Assembly: GCA_021151825.1 (NCBI GenBank)
Contig: JAGKWQ010000003.1
Span: forward strand, 124,001-188,000
Length of the DNA stretch: 64,000 nt
Reading direction: 5' to 3'
Source of the DNA: Cellvibrionaceae bacterium
GTDB taxonomy: Bacteria > Pseudomonadota > Gammaproteobacteria > Pseudomonadales > Cellvibrionaceae
Of this stretch, positions 44,161-52,462 are shown piece by piece. The notes under the pieces were generated by a model, which searched no databases, was not told the origin of the DNA, and was given only the letters and a program-made list of their open reading frames with translations. The stretch's first letter is position 1. Each line of letters starts with the position of its first letter. Made by a program: the position numbers and the translations under genes.

Positions 44161-45444
44161 TTATTCTTCGTCAGTTAAATTCGTGGCCAACACTTTATCA
44201 ACACGGCGGCCATCCATATCGACAATTTCAAACTCCCAACCTTGCAATTGGATTTTATCGCCAGTAGCCGGTACACGGCCCATCACCAGCATCATTAAGC
44301 CGTTAAGGGTTTGATAACTGCCCTCTTCCGGTAAATCATCAATGTGCAAGCTATCTTTAAAATCGACAATTGAAAGCATACCATCCAACAGCAAAGAGCC
44401 ATCATCGCGGCGCACGATATAAGCATCTTCACCTTCCTCACCGATAAATTCACCCGTTAATGCTTCCAGCAAATCTTGCAAGGTAACCAGGCCGCGTAAT
44501 TCACCGTACTCGTCCACCACAAATACCATTTGCGTACGCGAGCGGCGAAAGAAATCCAACAGCTCCATTGCGGTCAAAGTTTCAGGTACTGCCTGGCACG
44601 GTTTGGCGAGCTCGGAAAGATTAACTTTATCGCCGCGAATGGCTGCTGCCAATAATTCTTTTGCGTTAATAACGCCAATCAAATTGTCATTTTGTTTAGT
44701 GCACACCGGGAAACGCGAATGAGGCGATTGCATAACACGAAGATAGTTTTCTTCAGTGGAGAGTGCAGTGTCCAGATAAACCATATCCGAACGCGGAACC
44801 ATCAATGACACTATGTTGCGGTCTTCCAGACGCAACACATTTTTCACCATAGTGTGTTCCTGCTCTTCGAGAATGCCCGAGCTGGAACCTTCATCGAGAA
44901 TTGCGTGAATATCTTCTTCGGTAACCTGTTGGTTTTGGTTGTGATGAAACCCCAATAAACGCATCAAGGTACGCGTAGAGGTAGACAACAAATGCACAAA
45001 TGGTTTGGTACATACCGCCAGCAATTGCATCGGCTTGGCGACTGTACAAGCGATGCGTTCGGCACTTAATTGCCCGATGCGTTTGGGTACTAATTCACCC
45101 ACAACAATGGATAAATAAGTCACTACCACGACAACCAGAATCGTGGCGAAGTTATCACTAAAGTTGGTGGGCACACCAAACGTTTGCAACCAGAGCGCAA
45201 AGGGCTCGGCCAAAATTGATTCACCAAAAATACCATTCATGATGCCAATGGAAGTGATGCCAATTTGTACCGTGGACAGGAATTGTGTGGGATCTTCAGC
45301 CAGCTTGAGCGCTATTTGCGCTGAACTGCTGCCTTTATCAGCAAGAATTTGAAGGCGGGATTTTTTAGCAGTAACAATGGCGATTTCCGACATGGCAAAT
45401 AAGCCATTGAGCAAAATCAAACCCAACAATATAAAAATTTCCAT
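44161..45444 (-). CDS. CNNM/CorC-HlyC family membrane protein
   Basis: The 427-residue protein has an N-terminal CNNM (DUF21) domain with about four membrane segments (MEIFILLGLILLNGLFAMSEIAIV), a CBS-domain pair (VSLMVPRSDMVYLD, QMVFVVDEYGELRGLVTLQDLLEALTGE) and a C-terminal CorC_HlyC domain. Relatives such as YtfL/PaeA affect divalent cation or polyamine tolerance. The old name hemolysin is probably misleading. It is a single-gene unit. Confidence 0.92.
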   Translation of the reverse strand: MEIFILLGLILLNGLFAMSEIAIVTAKKSRLQILADKGSSSAQIALKLAEDPTQFLSTVQIGITSIGIMNGIFGESILAEPFALWLQTFGVPTNFSDNFATILVVVVVTYLSIVVGELVPKRIGQLSAERIACTVAKPMQLLAVCTKPFVHLLSTSTRTLMRLLGFHHNQNQQVTEEDIHAILDEGSSSGILEEQEHTMVKNVLRLEDRNIVSLMVPRSDMVYLDTALSTEENYLRVMQSPHSRFPVCTKQNDNLIGVINAKELLAAAIRGDKVNLSELAKPCQAVPETLTAMELLDFFRRSRTQMVFVVDEYGELRGLVTLQDLLEALTGEFIGEEGEDAYIVRRDDGSLLLDGMLSIVDFKDSLHIDDLPEEGSYQTLNGLMMLVMGRVPATGDKIQLQGWEFEIVDMDGRRVDKVLATNLTDEE

Positions 45445-45686
45445 GAATTCCTGTGGACTTCATCAATAAGGGGGCCTGAGTATACCACTCCAACCGCATA
45501 CGCAAAGGGCTGACAAGGTTAAGCTTTGGTAATCTTAATAACCGGCCTTTTTCATAGAAGTATTTAATCCTGCCGATTTTTTGCTCCCGGTTCTAGAATT
45601 TATAAGTGGACTGAGCCGTCAATTACACCCATCGAGCCACCAGAACATCACTTCGGAAACGATTTGCAAAAGGACGAAAGGACTTT

Positions 45687-46490
45687 ATGAAAGCAGACCC
45701 GTTATTTATGCCTGAACCCCGGAAAATTGCCAGCCCATCTCCGAGCCGGTCCAGCCTTGCCAGCGATGAAGCTCTGGCAATAAGCAAGCACTTCTCCCAA
45801 TACCTGCAGCCGCAAATCGCCCTCGCCAATGAGCACAAACAAGAGGTCTATGCCTTACGCCATCAGGTCTACTGCGAGGAACTGCATTATGAGGATGAAA
45901 AACCGGACCATATTGAGTGCGATGAATTTGATGAGCGGGCAATTCATTGTTGCATTCGCCATTTGGGCTCCCGGCAACTTGCTGGTACATTGCGCCTGAT
46001 AACCACTAACAATGACGATGAGCTATTACCATTGCAAAAATTTTGTCCCGCCGCACTAACTCATCCGGAACTCTACCCCCAAAACTTTTTACCGCGCCAA
46101 ATCTGTGAGATTTCGCGTCTCGCCGTACCTGCAGCATTTCGTAAACGCCAAAGTGACCAATTTGCCGGCGTGGCAACCGGGGCCATCAATGAATTTACTT
46201 TTTCCGTGCAGGAATTGCGTTTTTTTCCTTACATCGCTATCAGTTTATATATGGCAGCCATTGCAATGACGTATAAGACACGCCGCTTCCATACATTTGT
46301 AATGATGGAACCACGACTTGCCCGGAGCTTGAATTTTGTCGGCATCCATTTCCAACCTATTGGCCCCTGTATTGATTATCACGGCAAACGAGCGCCCTTT
46401 TATATTGACTCGCGAACCATAAAAGCAGGGCTCTCAGGCGGCTATCGCAAACTATTGGCGATTGTTCAAACCGCATTATTTAATTCGTAA
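45687..46490 (+). CDS. PEP-CTERM/exosortase-type N-acyl transferase
   Basis: The 267-residue protein resembles GNAT-fold N-acyl amino acid or autoinducer synthases associated with exosortase systems: KQEVYALRHQVYCEELHYED near residues 50-70, AGTLRLI and ICEISRLAVP. Such enzymes use acyl carrier protein or CoA donors to acylate amino acids or amines. AAAGGA precedes the ATG. No exosortase or PEP-CTERM gene is in the window, so either the partners lie elsewhere or the protein acts alone. Confidence 0.72.
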   Translation: MKADPLFMPEPRKIASPSPSRSSLASDEALAISKHFSQYLQPQIALANEHKQEVYALRHQVYCEELHYEDEKPDHIECDEFDERAIHCCIRHLGSRQLAGTLRLITTNNDDELLPLQKFCPAALTHPELYPQNFLPRQICEISRLAVPAAFRKRQSDQFAGVATGAINEFTFSVQELRFFPYIAISLYMAAIAMTYKTRRFHTFVMMEPRLARSLNFVGIHFQPIGPCIDYHGKRAPFYIDSRTIKAGLSGGYRKLLAIVQTALFNS

Positions 46491-46568
46491 CTCACCTATA
46501 AAAGACCCGTGACGATGAACTTTTAATTATAACAATGCGATAAAAACGGCATTTTTATTGCGTTTACT

Positions 46569-46587
46569 AATGAGAAGAATTATCATT
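46569..46587 (+). promoter_or_regulatory. Fur box overlapping the tonB promoter
   Basis: AATGAGAAGAATTATCATT matches the 19-base Fur consensus (AATGATAATNATTATCATT) at all but two positions. It overlaps a TATCAT -10 at 46581-46586, which stands 17 bases from a TTGCGT -35 at 46558-46563. Fur bound here would block the promoter. Confidence 0.75.
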
Positions 46588-46626
46588 GGCATCCAATTTC
46601 ACGCCATATGAATCTTTACTGCCGCA

Positions 46627-47262
46627 ATGCAATCCAAACACGCTTCATTAAATGCCTTATTACTGGTAATCGGTATTCATGCCGGTTTACTGGCAGCAAT
46701 GGTTCTAGCACCGGCCGCTCCCAAACCTGAAATTATCGTGCAACCTACGATTCAGGGGGTATTGGTTGCTGCTGCACCGGAAGAGGCTCCGCCGCCGCCA
46801 GAGCCACCGCCTCCACCACCACCGGAGCCAAAGCCGGAACCCAAACCAACACCGAAACCGCCACCTAAAGCACCACCATCAGAGCGTGCGGTAAAAGCGC
46901 CGGAACCTCCGCCACCACAACCTGTAGAACAACCTGTTCAGCCGGTTAAAGAAGCAGAACCAACACCGGCGCCAGTATTACCTCCGAATGCGGATGCCAG
47001 CCAATTGAATAACCCGCTTCCCGCCTACCCCAACCTCTCCAAACGCTTGGGTGAAAAAGGCACTGTAGTGTTGGAAATTCTAGTGAAAGCCAACGGCACG
47101 GTTGGTGAAGTGAAAATGAAAAGCTCGAGTGGTTACAAACGCTTGGACGACGCAGCTATTAATGCCATCAGACAGTGGAAATTTATTCCGGCCAGTCAGG
47201 CGGGAATAGCAATAGATTACTGGTACGAAATTCCGTTTGAGTTTGGCTTGCGTCAACGATAA
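46627..47262 (+). CDS. tonB: Energy transducer TonB
   Basis: The 211-residue protein has one N-terminal membrane anchor (about 8-28), a long Pro/Glu/Lys-rich periplasmic spacer (about 50-115) and a TonB C-terminal domain (YPNLSKRLGEKGTVVLEILV ... AINAIRQWKFIPA). It passes proton-motive energy from ExbB-ExbD to outer-membrane receptors. It heads the operon with exbB and exbD and lies just after a Fur box, so it should be induced by iron limitation. Its ribosome-binding site is weak. Confidence 0.94.
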   Translation: MQSKHASLNALLLVIGIHAGLLAAMVLAPAAPKPEIIVQPTIQGVLVAAAPEEAPPPPEPPPPPPPEPKPEPKPTPKPPPKAPPSERAVKAPEPPPPQPVEQPVQPVKEAEPTPAPVLPPNADASQLNNPLPAYPNLSKRLGEKGTVVLEILVKANGTVGEVKMKSSSGYKRLDDAAINAIRQWKFIPASQAGIAIDYWYEIPFEFGLRQR

Positions 47263-47326
47263 GCGGCAAGAAACCAGGTTACGACGTTACTTATTGAAAA
47301 ACTTATTGAAAAACAACGAGGTTGTT

Positions 47327-48043
47327 ATGGATTCACCATACGGTATCGCTTCCATTTGGTCACAAGGCGATTTTCTGATTAAAAGTGTTGCGATTATTTT
47401 ATTGATCATGTCCATCGCCAGCTGGTGGGTAATTGTGATTCGCGCCTGGGGTTTATGGCGTTTGCGTAAGCCAGCGCAAGGTCTGAATGATTTCTGGCAT
47501 GCCCAGAGCTTTGCTGAAGGTTTGCGCACCCTCGGTGATGATCGCAATACACCATTTCGCCATTTGGCTGAAGAAGGTCAGGCGGCGCTGGATCACCATA
47601 CCAACCATAAAACTGATTTGCACGGTCATCTGCCATTAGCAGAATGGATGACTGCATGTCTGCGCGCGTCTATAGATGAAAGCGCGGAACGCTTGCAACG
47701 CGGCCTTGCGATCCTGGCGTCGGTTGGTTCGACTGCTCCGTTCGTAGGGTTATTTGGCACTGTATGGGGTATTTACCATGCGCTGGTAGGTATTGGAGTA
47801 AGTGGCCAAGCTAGTATTGATAAAGTTGCAGGCCCGGTGGGTGAAGCATTGATTATGACCGCGTTTGGTTTGGCCGTAGCAATTCCTGCGGTATTGGGTT
47901 ACAACGCACTTAATCGCGCCAATAAAAATGTGCTTAACAAGCTCAACCGTTTTGCACATCAATTACACGCTTATTTTATTACTGGCCGCCCTATGCAAAG
48001 CAAAGGCGCCATTACCAAATTGACTCCGCGCAAAGAGGTATAA
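47327..48043 (+). CDS. exbB: ExbB/MotA/TolQ-family proton channel protein
   Basis: From ATG at 47327 (GAGG upstream) the protein has 238 residues with three membrane segments and the conserved GLFGTVWGIYHAL block near residue 140 and GEALIMTAFGLAVAIPAVLGYN near 185. It forms the pentameric part of the ExbB-ExbD motor in the inner membrane. The longer frame overlaps tonB and is not supported. exbD follows by three bases. Confidence 0.94.
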   Translation: MDSPYGIASIWSQGDFLIKSVAIILLIMSIASWWVIVIRAWGLWRLRKPAQGLNDFWHAQSFAEGLRTLGDDRNTPFRHLAEEGQAALDHHTNHKTDLHGHLPLAEWMTACLRASIDESAERLQRGLAILASVGSTAPFVGLFGTVWGIYHALVGIGVSGQASIDKVAGPVGEALIMTAFGLAVAIPAVLGYNALNRANKNVLNKLNRFAHQLHAYFITGRPMQSKGAITKLTPRKEV

Positions 48044-48046
48044 GCC

Positions 48047-48457
48047 ATGGCTTTTGGTGGTGGACTTGAAGAAGAAGCCGATATCAGTGAAATTAACATG
48101 ACGCCCCTCGTGGACGTCATGTTGGTATTGCTCATTATTTTTATTATCACCGTCCCGGTCTTAACTCATTCAGTAAAAATTGATTTACCGCGCGTAGATA
48201 ACACGCCGAACGAAGTAAAACCGGAAACAATCAATCTTTCTGTGAATGCTGAAGGCAATATCTTCTGGAATGAAGGTCAAATTACGTTTGAAGAATTAGA
48301 AGTGCGCCTGAACGTTGAAGCCAGTAAACAACCACAACCGGAAATTCATATTCGTGGTGATAAAGCGGTTCCCTATGAACATGTGATAAAAACCATGGCA
48401 GCGGTGCAGCGATCAGGAATTTTAAAACTAGGATTTGTAACAGAACCCGGCAACTAG
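48047..48457 (+). CDS. exbD: ExbD/TolR-family protein
   Basis: The 136-residue protein has an N-terminal cytoplasmic segment, one membrane helix with the essential aspartate in NMTPLVDVMLVLLIIFIIT, and a periplasmic domain. It completes the ExbB-ExbD motor. GAGG lies upstream of the ATG, and the stop codon lies within the terminator stem. Confidence 0.95.
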   Translation: MAFGGGLEEEADISEINMTPLVDVMLVLLIIFIITVPVLTHSVKIDLPRVDNTPNEVKPETINLSVNAEGNIFWNEGQITFEELEVRLNVEASKQPQPEIHIRGDKAVPYEHVIKTMAAVQRSGILKLGFVTEPGN

Positions 48458-48467
48458 CCGGGTTTTT
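48444..48467 (+). terminator. Terminator of tonB-exbB-exbD
   Basis: AACCCGGC and GCCGGGTT pair around a short loop containing the exbD stop codon, followed by a T tract. Confidence 0.9.
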
Positions 48468-48472
48468 TATTT

Positions 48473-49798
48473 ATGAACAATCATCTGGATACAACTATCA
48501 CCCATAGCTACGTCATACGTTTGGCGACTCCTATTATTCTCGCCAATATGGCTGCCCCGCTATTAGGATTGGTTGATACCGCCGTGATTGGTCATACCGG
48601 CGATGCCAGTAACCTGGGCGCCATTGCATTGGGCTCGCTGGTATTTAATTTTGTGTACTGGGCCTTTGGATTTTTGCGCATGGGCACTACCGGCTTTACC
48701 GCTCAAGCAGCCGGTGCCGGTGATTACATCGAAGTGCGCGCTGCATTTGGCCGCGCATTATTACTCGGCAGCGGAATTGGCCTGCTGTTAATTATTGCGC
48801 AGTATCCCATTATTCACGGCGCGCTTTGGTTATTGAACGGCAGCGAAAATGTAGAAGCACAAGTAAAAATCTATTGGGATATCCGCATTTGGGCAGCGCC
48901 CGCAACACTTGCCAGCTATGCAATTATGGGCAGCCTTATTGGATTGGGGAAAACCCGCCAGCTGCTGTGGCTGCAATTGTTGTTGAATGTAATCAACTTG
49001 TTGCTTGATGTTTTATTTGTAGTCGGATTCGACTGGGGCGTGCGTGGCATTGCCCTGGGAACGTTGATTGCTGAATGGAGTTGTGCGCTCGTTGGTTTAA
49101 TACTAGTACTGAAGCATCTACATCAAAAAAATGAAAAATTCTGGCAGTGGGAGCGATTGCTGAATCGAATCGCTATTCGCAATACGCTCAGTACCAATGC
49201 CGATATTATGTGGCGAACATTATTTTTATTAACCGGATTTGCATTTTTTGCCAATCAGGGTGCAGGTTTTGGCGATACAACACTCGCAGCCAATCACATA
49301 TTGCTGCAGTTTATTTCCTTCTCGGCATTTTTTCTGGATGGTTTTGCTTTCGCATTGGAGTCATTAGTAGGGAAAGCAAAAGGAGCACGCAATCGCGCAT
49401 TTTTTAACAAAGTAATTGCAATTTCTACACAGATTTCTGCAGTCACTGCGGTGTTATTAATGCTTATTATTTTGCTCGGCGGCGCTACCGGTATTGCAGC
49501 TATTACATCTATTACAAACATACAGGAAGAAGCTAAAAACTTTTTACCTTATGCAGCGATTTATGTGCTGGTATCTTTTGTAGCTTTTCAATTGGACGGA
49601 ATATTTATTGGCGCGACCCATAGTCGCGCCATGCGCAATGCATCATTTTATGCATTGATAGTTTTTCTTGCCAGCAGCGCACTACTAATACCCTTGAGCA
49701 ATAATCACGGACTCTGGATAGCATTTGTAATTTATGTCATTGCCCGGGCAGTTGCGCTCGGTATTTATCTACCGCAACTACGCCGTAGTATCACCTGA
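48473..49798 (+). CDS. MATE-family efflux transporter (DinF-like)
   Basis: The 441-residue protein has about twelve membrane segments and the DinF-type start RLATPIILANMAAPLLGLVDTAVIGHTG. MATE transporters export drugs or cationic metabolites with proton or sodium coupling. Its ATG lies only six bases after the exbD terminator T tract and has no visible ribosome-binding site, yet the alignment supports this start. Translation may depend on read-through or on a leaderless message. Confidence 0.9.
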   Translation: MNNHLDTTITHSYVIRLATPIILANMAAPLLGLVDTAVIGHTGDASNLGAIALGSLVFNFVYWAFGFLRMGTTGFTAQAAGAGDYIEVRAAFGRALLLGSGIGLLLIIAQYPIIHGALWLLNGSENVEAQVKIYWDIRIWAAPATLASYAIMGSLIGLGKTRQLLWLQLLLNVINLLLDVLFVVGFDWGVRGIALGTLIAEWSCALVGLILVLKHLHQKNEKFWQWERLLNRIAIRNTLSTNADIMWRTLFLLTGFAFFANQGAGFGDTTLAANHILLQFISFSAFFLDGFAFALESLVGKAKGARNRAFFNKVIAISTQISAVTAVLLMLIILLGGATGIAAITSITNIQEEAKNFLPYAAIYVLVSFVAFQLDGIFIGATHSRAMRNASFYALIVFLASSALLIPLSNNHGLWIAFVIYVIARAVALGIYLPQLRRSIT

Positions 49799-49806
49799 AC
49801 AATGCA

Positions 49807-50136
49807 TTAGCTAGCGGCTTTGTGCTGCGCCAAATATTTTTTAGCCAACGACAAGTAGCGAGGTGTTGGTCCAATATCCTCATAAATTGCATCACCCAGC
49901 TCGTCAGTCTCAACCACCCTGGTCCCTTGAATATAAGGAAAGCTGGCCTCTAATTGCCCTAAAGATGCAGATATCAACTCGCTAATAATTTGCTCTCTGG
50001 AACGTTTGGGATACATTTCTGCGAGTGCATCAAGTTTTGCTGCATCTTCTACAGTCAGTCGTACTTGATAGGATTCTTTGGTCAGGTTGCCATTCGCGTG
50101 GTTTTCCCAATGTTCAACCAATTGTTTCAAATACAT
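49807..50136 (-). CDS. Conserved small protein with a ribbon-helix-helix-like segment
   Basis: The 109-residue protein contains YQVRLTVEDAAKLDALAEMYPKRSREQIISELISASLGQLE, a likely ribbon-helix-helix DNA-binding pattern, and ends GDAIYEDIGPTPRYLSLAKKYL. Close relatives in pseudomonads are often annotated as type 1 pili tip component, for which I see no evidence. GAGG precedes the ATG. It may be a repressor. It converges on the MATE gene. Confidence 0.7.
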   Translation of the reverse strand: MYLKQLVEHWENHANGNLTKESYQVRLTVEDAAKLDALAEMYPKRSREQIISELISASLGQLEASFPYIQGTRVVETDELGDAIYEDIGPTPRYLSLAKKYLAQHKAAS

Positions 50137-50368
50137 AAAACACCTCAGTATGATTTACCAGTTTCACCCTCACTTTTGAGTGTAGCCCAATTACTTGTTA
50201 CGCCAATGGGTAACACTCATTCATGTGTGAATATTTCACACAAATTCTGTGCCAACCGATACAACGAAAAAAACAATCCGGCTTTACACTGAACCTGTAA
50301 AAACCTTAGCTCCCATTATCTGTATCAAACCTGAATGGTGGAGTCGTGAAATTATCAAGGAGGGAATC

Positions 50369-50533
50369 ATGAAATTTTTATCGCGTATTTCCTATCAGTT
50401 ACACCTGCATGATCGCCTGCATTTATTAATAGATTCTGACACCCTGTCCTGGTTGCTGGTGTATCTGGTCAGTGCAGTATCCGTATGTGTCTCATTCCTC
50501 ATACTGAGTGCTCCTGGCTACTTCCCGATCTAA
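50369..50533 (+). CDS. Small single-span membrane protein
   Basis: From ATG at 50369, preceded by AAGGAGGGAATC, the protein has 54 residues with a membrane helix at about 27-48 (SWLLVYLVSAVSVCVSFLIL). The strong ribosome-binding site supports it as real. Family and function are unknown. The frame extends upstream to 50249, but that part lacks a good site. Confidence 0.55.
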   Translation: MKFLSRISYQLHLHDRLHLLIDSDTLSWLLVYLVSAVSVCVSFLILSAPGYFPI

Positions 50534-50580
50534 CGGGCAACCGTTATAGTCTTCCCGGTTTTTAAACAGGAACTATAACG

Positions 50581-50952
50581 ATGAATGATAATTTTTCTGA
50601 TACGGGTAACTTTGAACTCCCCACCCTGGATATGGAAACCCGCAAATTATTGCGTGAAACCCAAAATGAGACAGATGATAACGGCGATCGCATCCGGAAA
50701 CTGGAAGATAAGCTTGCGAATCTATCGCTAGTGACTGAAGCCTTGTGGTCGCTGCTGAATAAACGCACCAAGTTAACCAATGAAGATCTGGCAGCCAGTA
50801 TCCATGAGGTTGTGCACGCCCGTAAAACCCGGGAAGAAACCAAACTCACCTGTGTTAAATGCAGAATGCAAAATTCCATTAATCATAAAAAATGTATGTA
50901 CTGTGGTGGGGAGTTGGTTGGCCATACCGAGAAGAGTTTATTTAATTTTTGA
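50581..50952 (+). CDS. Coiled-coil and zinc-ribbon protein
   Basis: The 123-residue protein has a predicted coiled coil at about 25-60 and a C-terminal zinc ribbon CVKCRMQNSINHKKCMYCG (residues 90-108; CxxC-x10-CxxC). AGGAAC lies upstream of the ATG. Such ribbons bind zinc and often mediate protein or nucleic-acid contacts. It lies 47 bases after the small membrane protein and may be co-transcribed. Function unknown. Confidence 0.72.
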   Translation: MNDNFSDTGNFELPTLDMETRKLLRETQNETDDNGDRIRKLEDKLANLSLVTEALWSLLNKRTKLTNEDLAASIHEVVHARKTREETKLTCVKCRMQNSINHKKCMYCGGELVGHTEKSLFNF

Positions 50953-51038
50953 AAAGGCACTGGCCGGGATTAAGGCGGTTGACTAGTATCCTGATAGCAA
51001 AAATAAACTGACAATAACCTCCAATCGAGTTAACCGCT

Positions 51039-51848
51039 ATGAAGCTCAAATCCCTTTCTCTAACAATCGGCCTGGTTTTGGGCCTGAGCACCCAGGTTTA
51101 TGCGGCCGATGCCGGCTTTACATGGCCCAACGGTGCCAAAGCAGCAGTAAACCTCGCCTATGACGATGCACTTGATAGCCAATTGGATATCGCCATTCCG
51201 GCATTAAACAAATACAAACTCAAAGGTACTTTTTACCTGAATGTAGTCAGTCCAACGCTGAATACTCGCCTGGAAGATTGGCGCAAAGTTGCCAAGGCGG
51301 GCCATGAATTAGGTAATCACAGCATTTTCCATCAATGCGCAAAAAGCGGCCCGGGTCGTGAATGGGTTCCGGCAGATCGAGATCTGGATAAAGTCAGCGT
51401 TATCCAAATGCAAGATCAAGTCAAAGTTGCCAATTCTTTTTTGCATGCAGTTGATGGAAAAACCGAACGTACTTACACGCCGCCCTGTATTGATCTAAAT
51501 GCGGGCGGCGCTAATTATGTGGATGGGTTAAAAAGCGAGTTCGTTGCGATCAAAGCAACAGGCGGCGGTGTAACACCCGACATGAAAACCCTGGACCCAT
51601 ATCGCGTAGGCGTGGATTTCCCGTCTAATGTCACCGGTGCGCAATTAATTGCTGTCGTTAAAGAGGCTGCTGCCAAAGGTACCATGGCCAACTTTACCTT
51701 TCACGGTATTGGCGGAGACCATTTGGTAACCTCTAAAGAAGCACATGAAGAACTACTGAAATATCTTGCTGATAATAAAGATATTTATTGGACGGATACC
51801 TTTGTAAACATTATGAAATATGTAAAGGAACAGCAGGCGAAAAAATAA
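51039..51848 (+). CDS. Secreted polysaccharide deacetylase (CE4 family)
   Basis: The 269-residue protein has a signal peptide ending near VYAA and the NodB-fold motifs NLAYDDALD (motif 1, with the aspartates) and GHELGNHSIFH (metal-binding histidines), followed by PPCIDLN and TFHGIGGDH. CE4 enzymes remove N- or O-acetyl groups from chitin, peptidoglycan or xylan with a divalent metal. Given the cellulolytic context, xylan or chitin deacetylation is plausible. No binding module is attached. Confidence 0.88.
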   Translation: MKLKSLSLTIGLVLGLSTQVYAADAGFTWPNGAKAAVNLAYDDALDSQLDIAIPALNKYKLKGTFYLNVVSPTLNTRLEDWRKVAKAGHELGNHSIFHQCAKSGPGREWVPADRDLDKVSVIQMQDQVKVANSFLHAVDGKTERTYTPPCIDLNAGGANYVDGLKSEFVAIKATGGGVTPDMKTLDPYRVGVDFPSNVTGAQLIAVVKEAAAKGTMANFTFHGIGGDHLVTSKEAHEELLKYLADNKDIYWTDTFVNIMKYVKEQQAKK

Positions 51849-51862
51849 ATCCCCCTGCTTAC

Positions 51863-51886
51863 AAACCCGGCGTTGGCCGGGTTTTT
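51863..51886 (+). terminator. Terminator of the deacetylase gene
   Basis: AAACCCGGC and GCCGGGTTT pair around GTTG, followed by T residues. Confidence 0.9.
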
Positions 51887-51931
51887 TAACGTAATAGAAG
51901 TTTATTAAAACCGTTGAAAAAAGGACGCCCC

Positions 51932-52255
51932 ATGTTAGCTGTGGTATTGGAATTTGATGTTATTGACGGAAAAGAAAAAGAATTTGTTAGCGCCTGGACT
52001 GAATGTACAAAAGTCATCTACGAAAACTTTGGCAGTCTCGGTTCCAGACTACATATAGCCGAAAATGGTTCATACATCGCTTATGCGCAATGGCCAAATG
52101 ATGATGTGTACGAAAAATCTGGCGAATGGCCGGAGCGTTTAATCAAAATCAGAGACAGGATGCGTGCGACGTTAAAGGAAGGAAAACCAAAACTGCTTTA
52201 CAAATTAATGACTGAAGTGGATTTACTCAGTAACACTCAATATGACAACGATTAA
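51932..52255 (+). CDS. Antibiotic-biosynthesis-monooxygenase-like (ABM) domain protein
   Basis: From ATG at 51932 (AAGGA six bases upstream) the protein has 107 residues with the ABM dimeric alpha-beta-barrel pattern: MLAVVLEFDVIDGKEKEFVSAW, GSRLHIAENGSYIAYAQWPN. Members include haem-degrading and quinol monooxygenases, but many have no known activity. The longer frame begins at TTG. No close partner. Confidence 0.65.
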   Translation: MLAVVLEFDVIDGKEKEFVSAWTECTKVIYENFGSLGSRLHIAENGSYIAYAQWPNDDVYEKSGEWPERLIKIRDRMRATLKEGKPKLLYKLMTEVDLLSNTQYDND

Positions 52256-52425
52256 AGTCATCTGCCAACTCACTGACGATATTCTCCGCTATCCTTCCCA
52301 TGAAAATTATTCCAAAACCAGCGATACGCTTTTTATAAAAGAAACAGCAGGGAAATTGAACTTACATGGAATGAGGAAAATACATTATCATCGGCAATGT
52401 TATTGGAGTTTCTGTACCCCCGCAA

Positions 52426-52460
52426 GAGTACGGTGCCATTATCGGCCACCGTACTTTTTA
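52426..52460 (+). terminator. Terminator before the orphan gene
   Basis: GTACGGTG and CACCGTAC form an eight-base-pair stem followed by TTTTTA on the plus strand. It ends the ABM-gene transcript and argues against a coding frame across this position. Confidence 0.8.
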
Positions 52461-52462
52461 TA

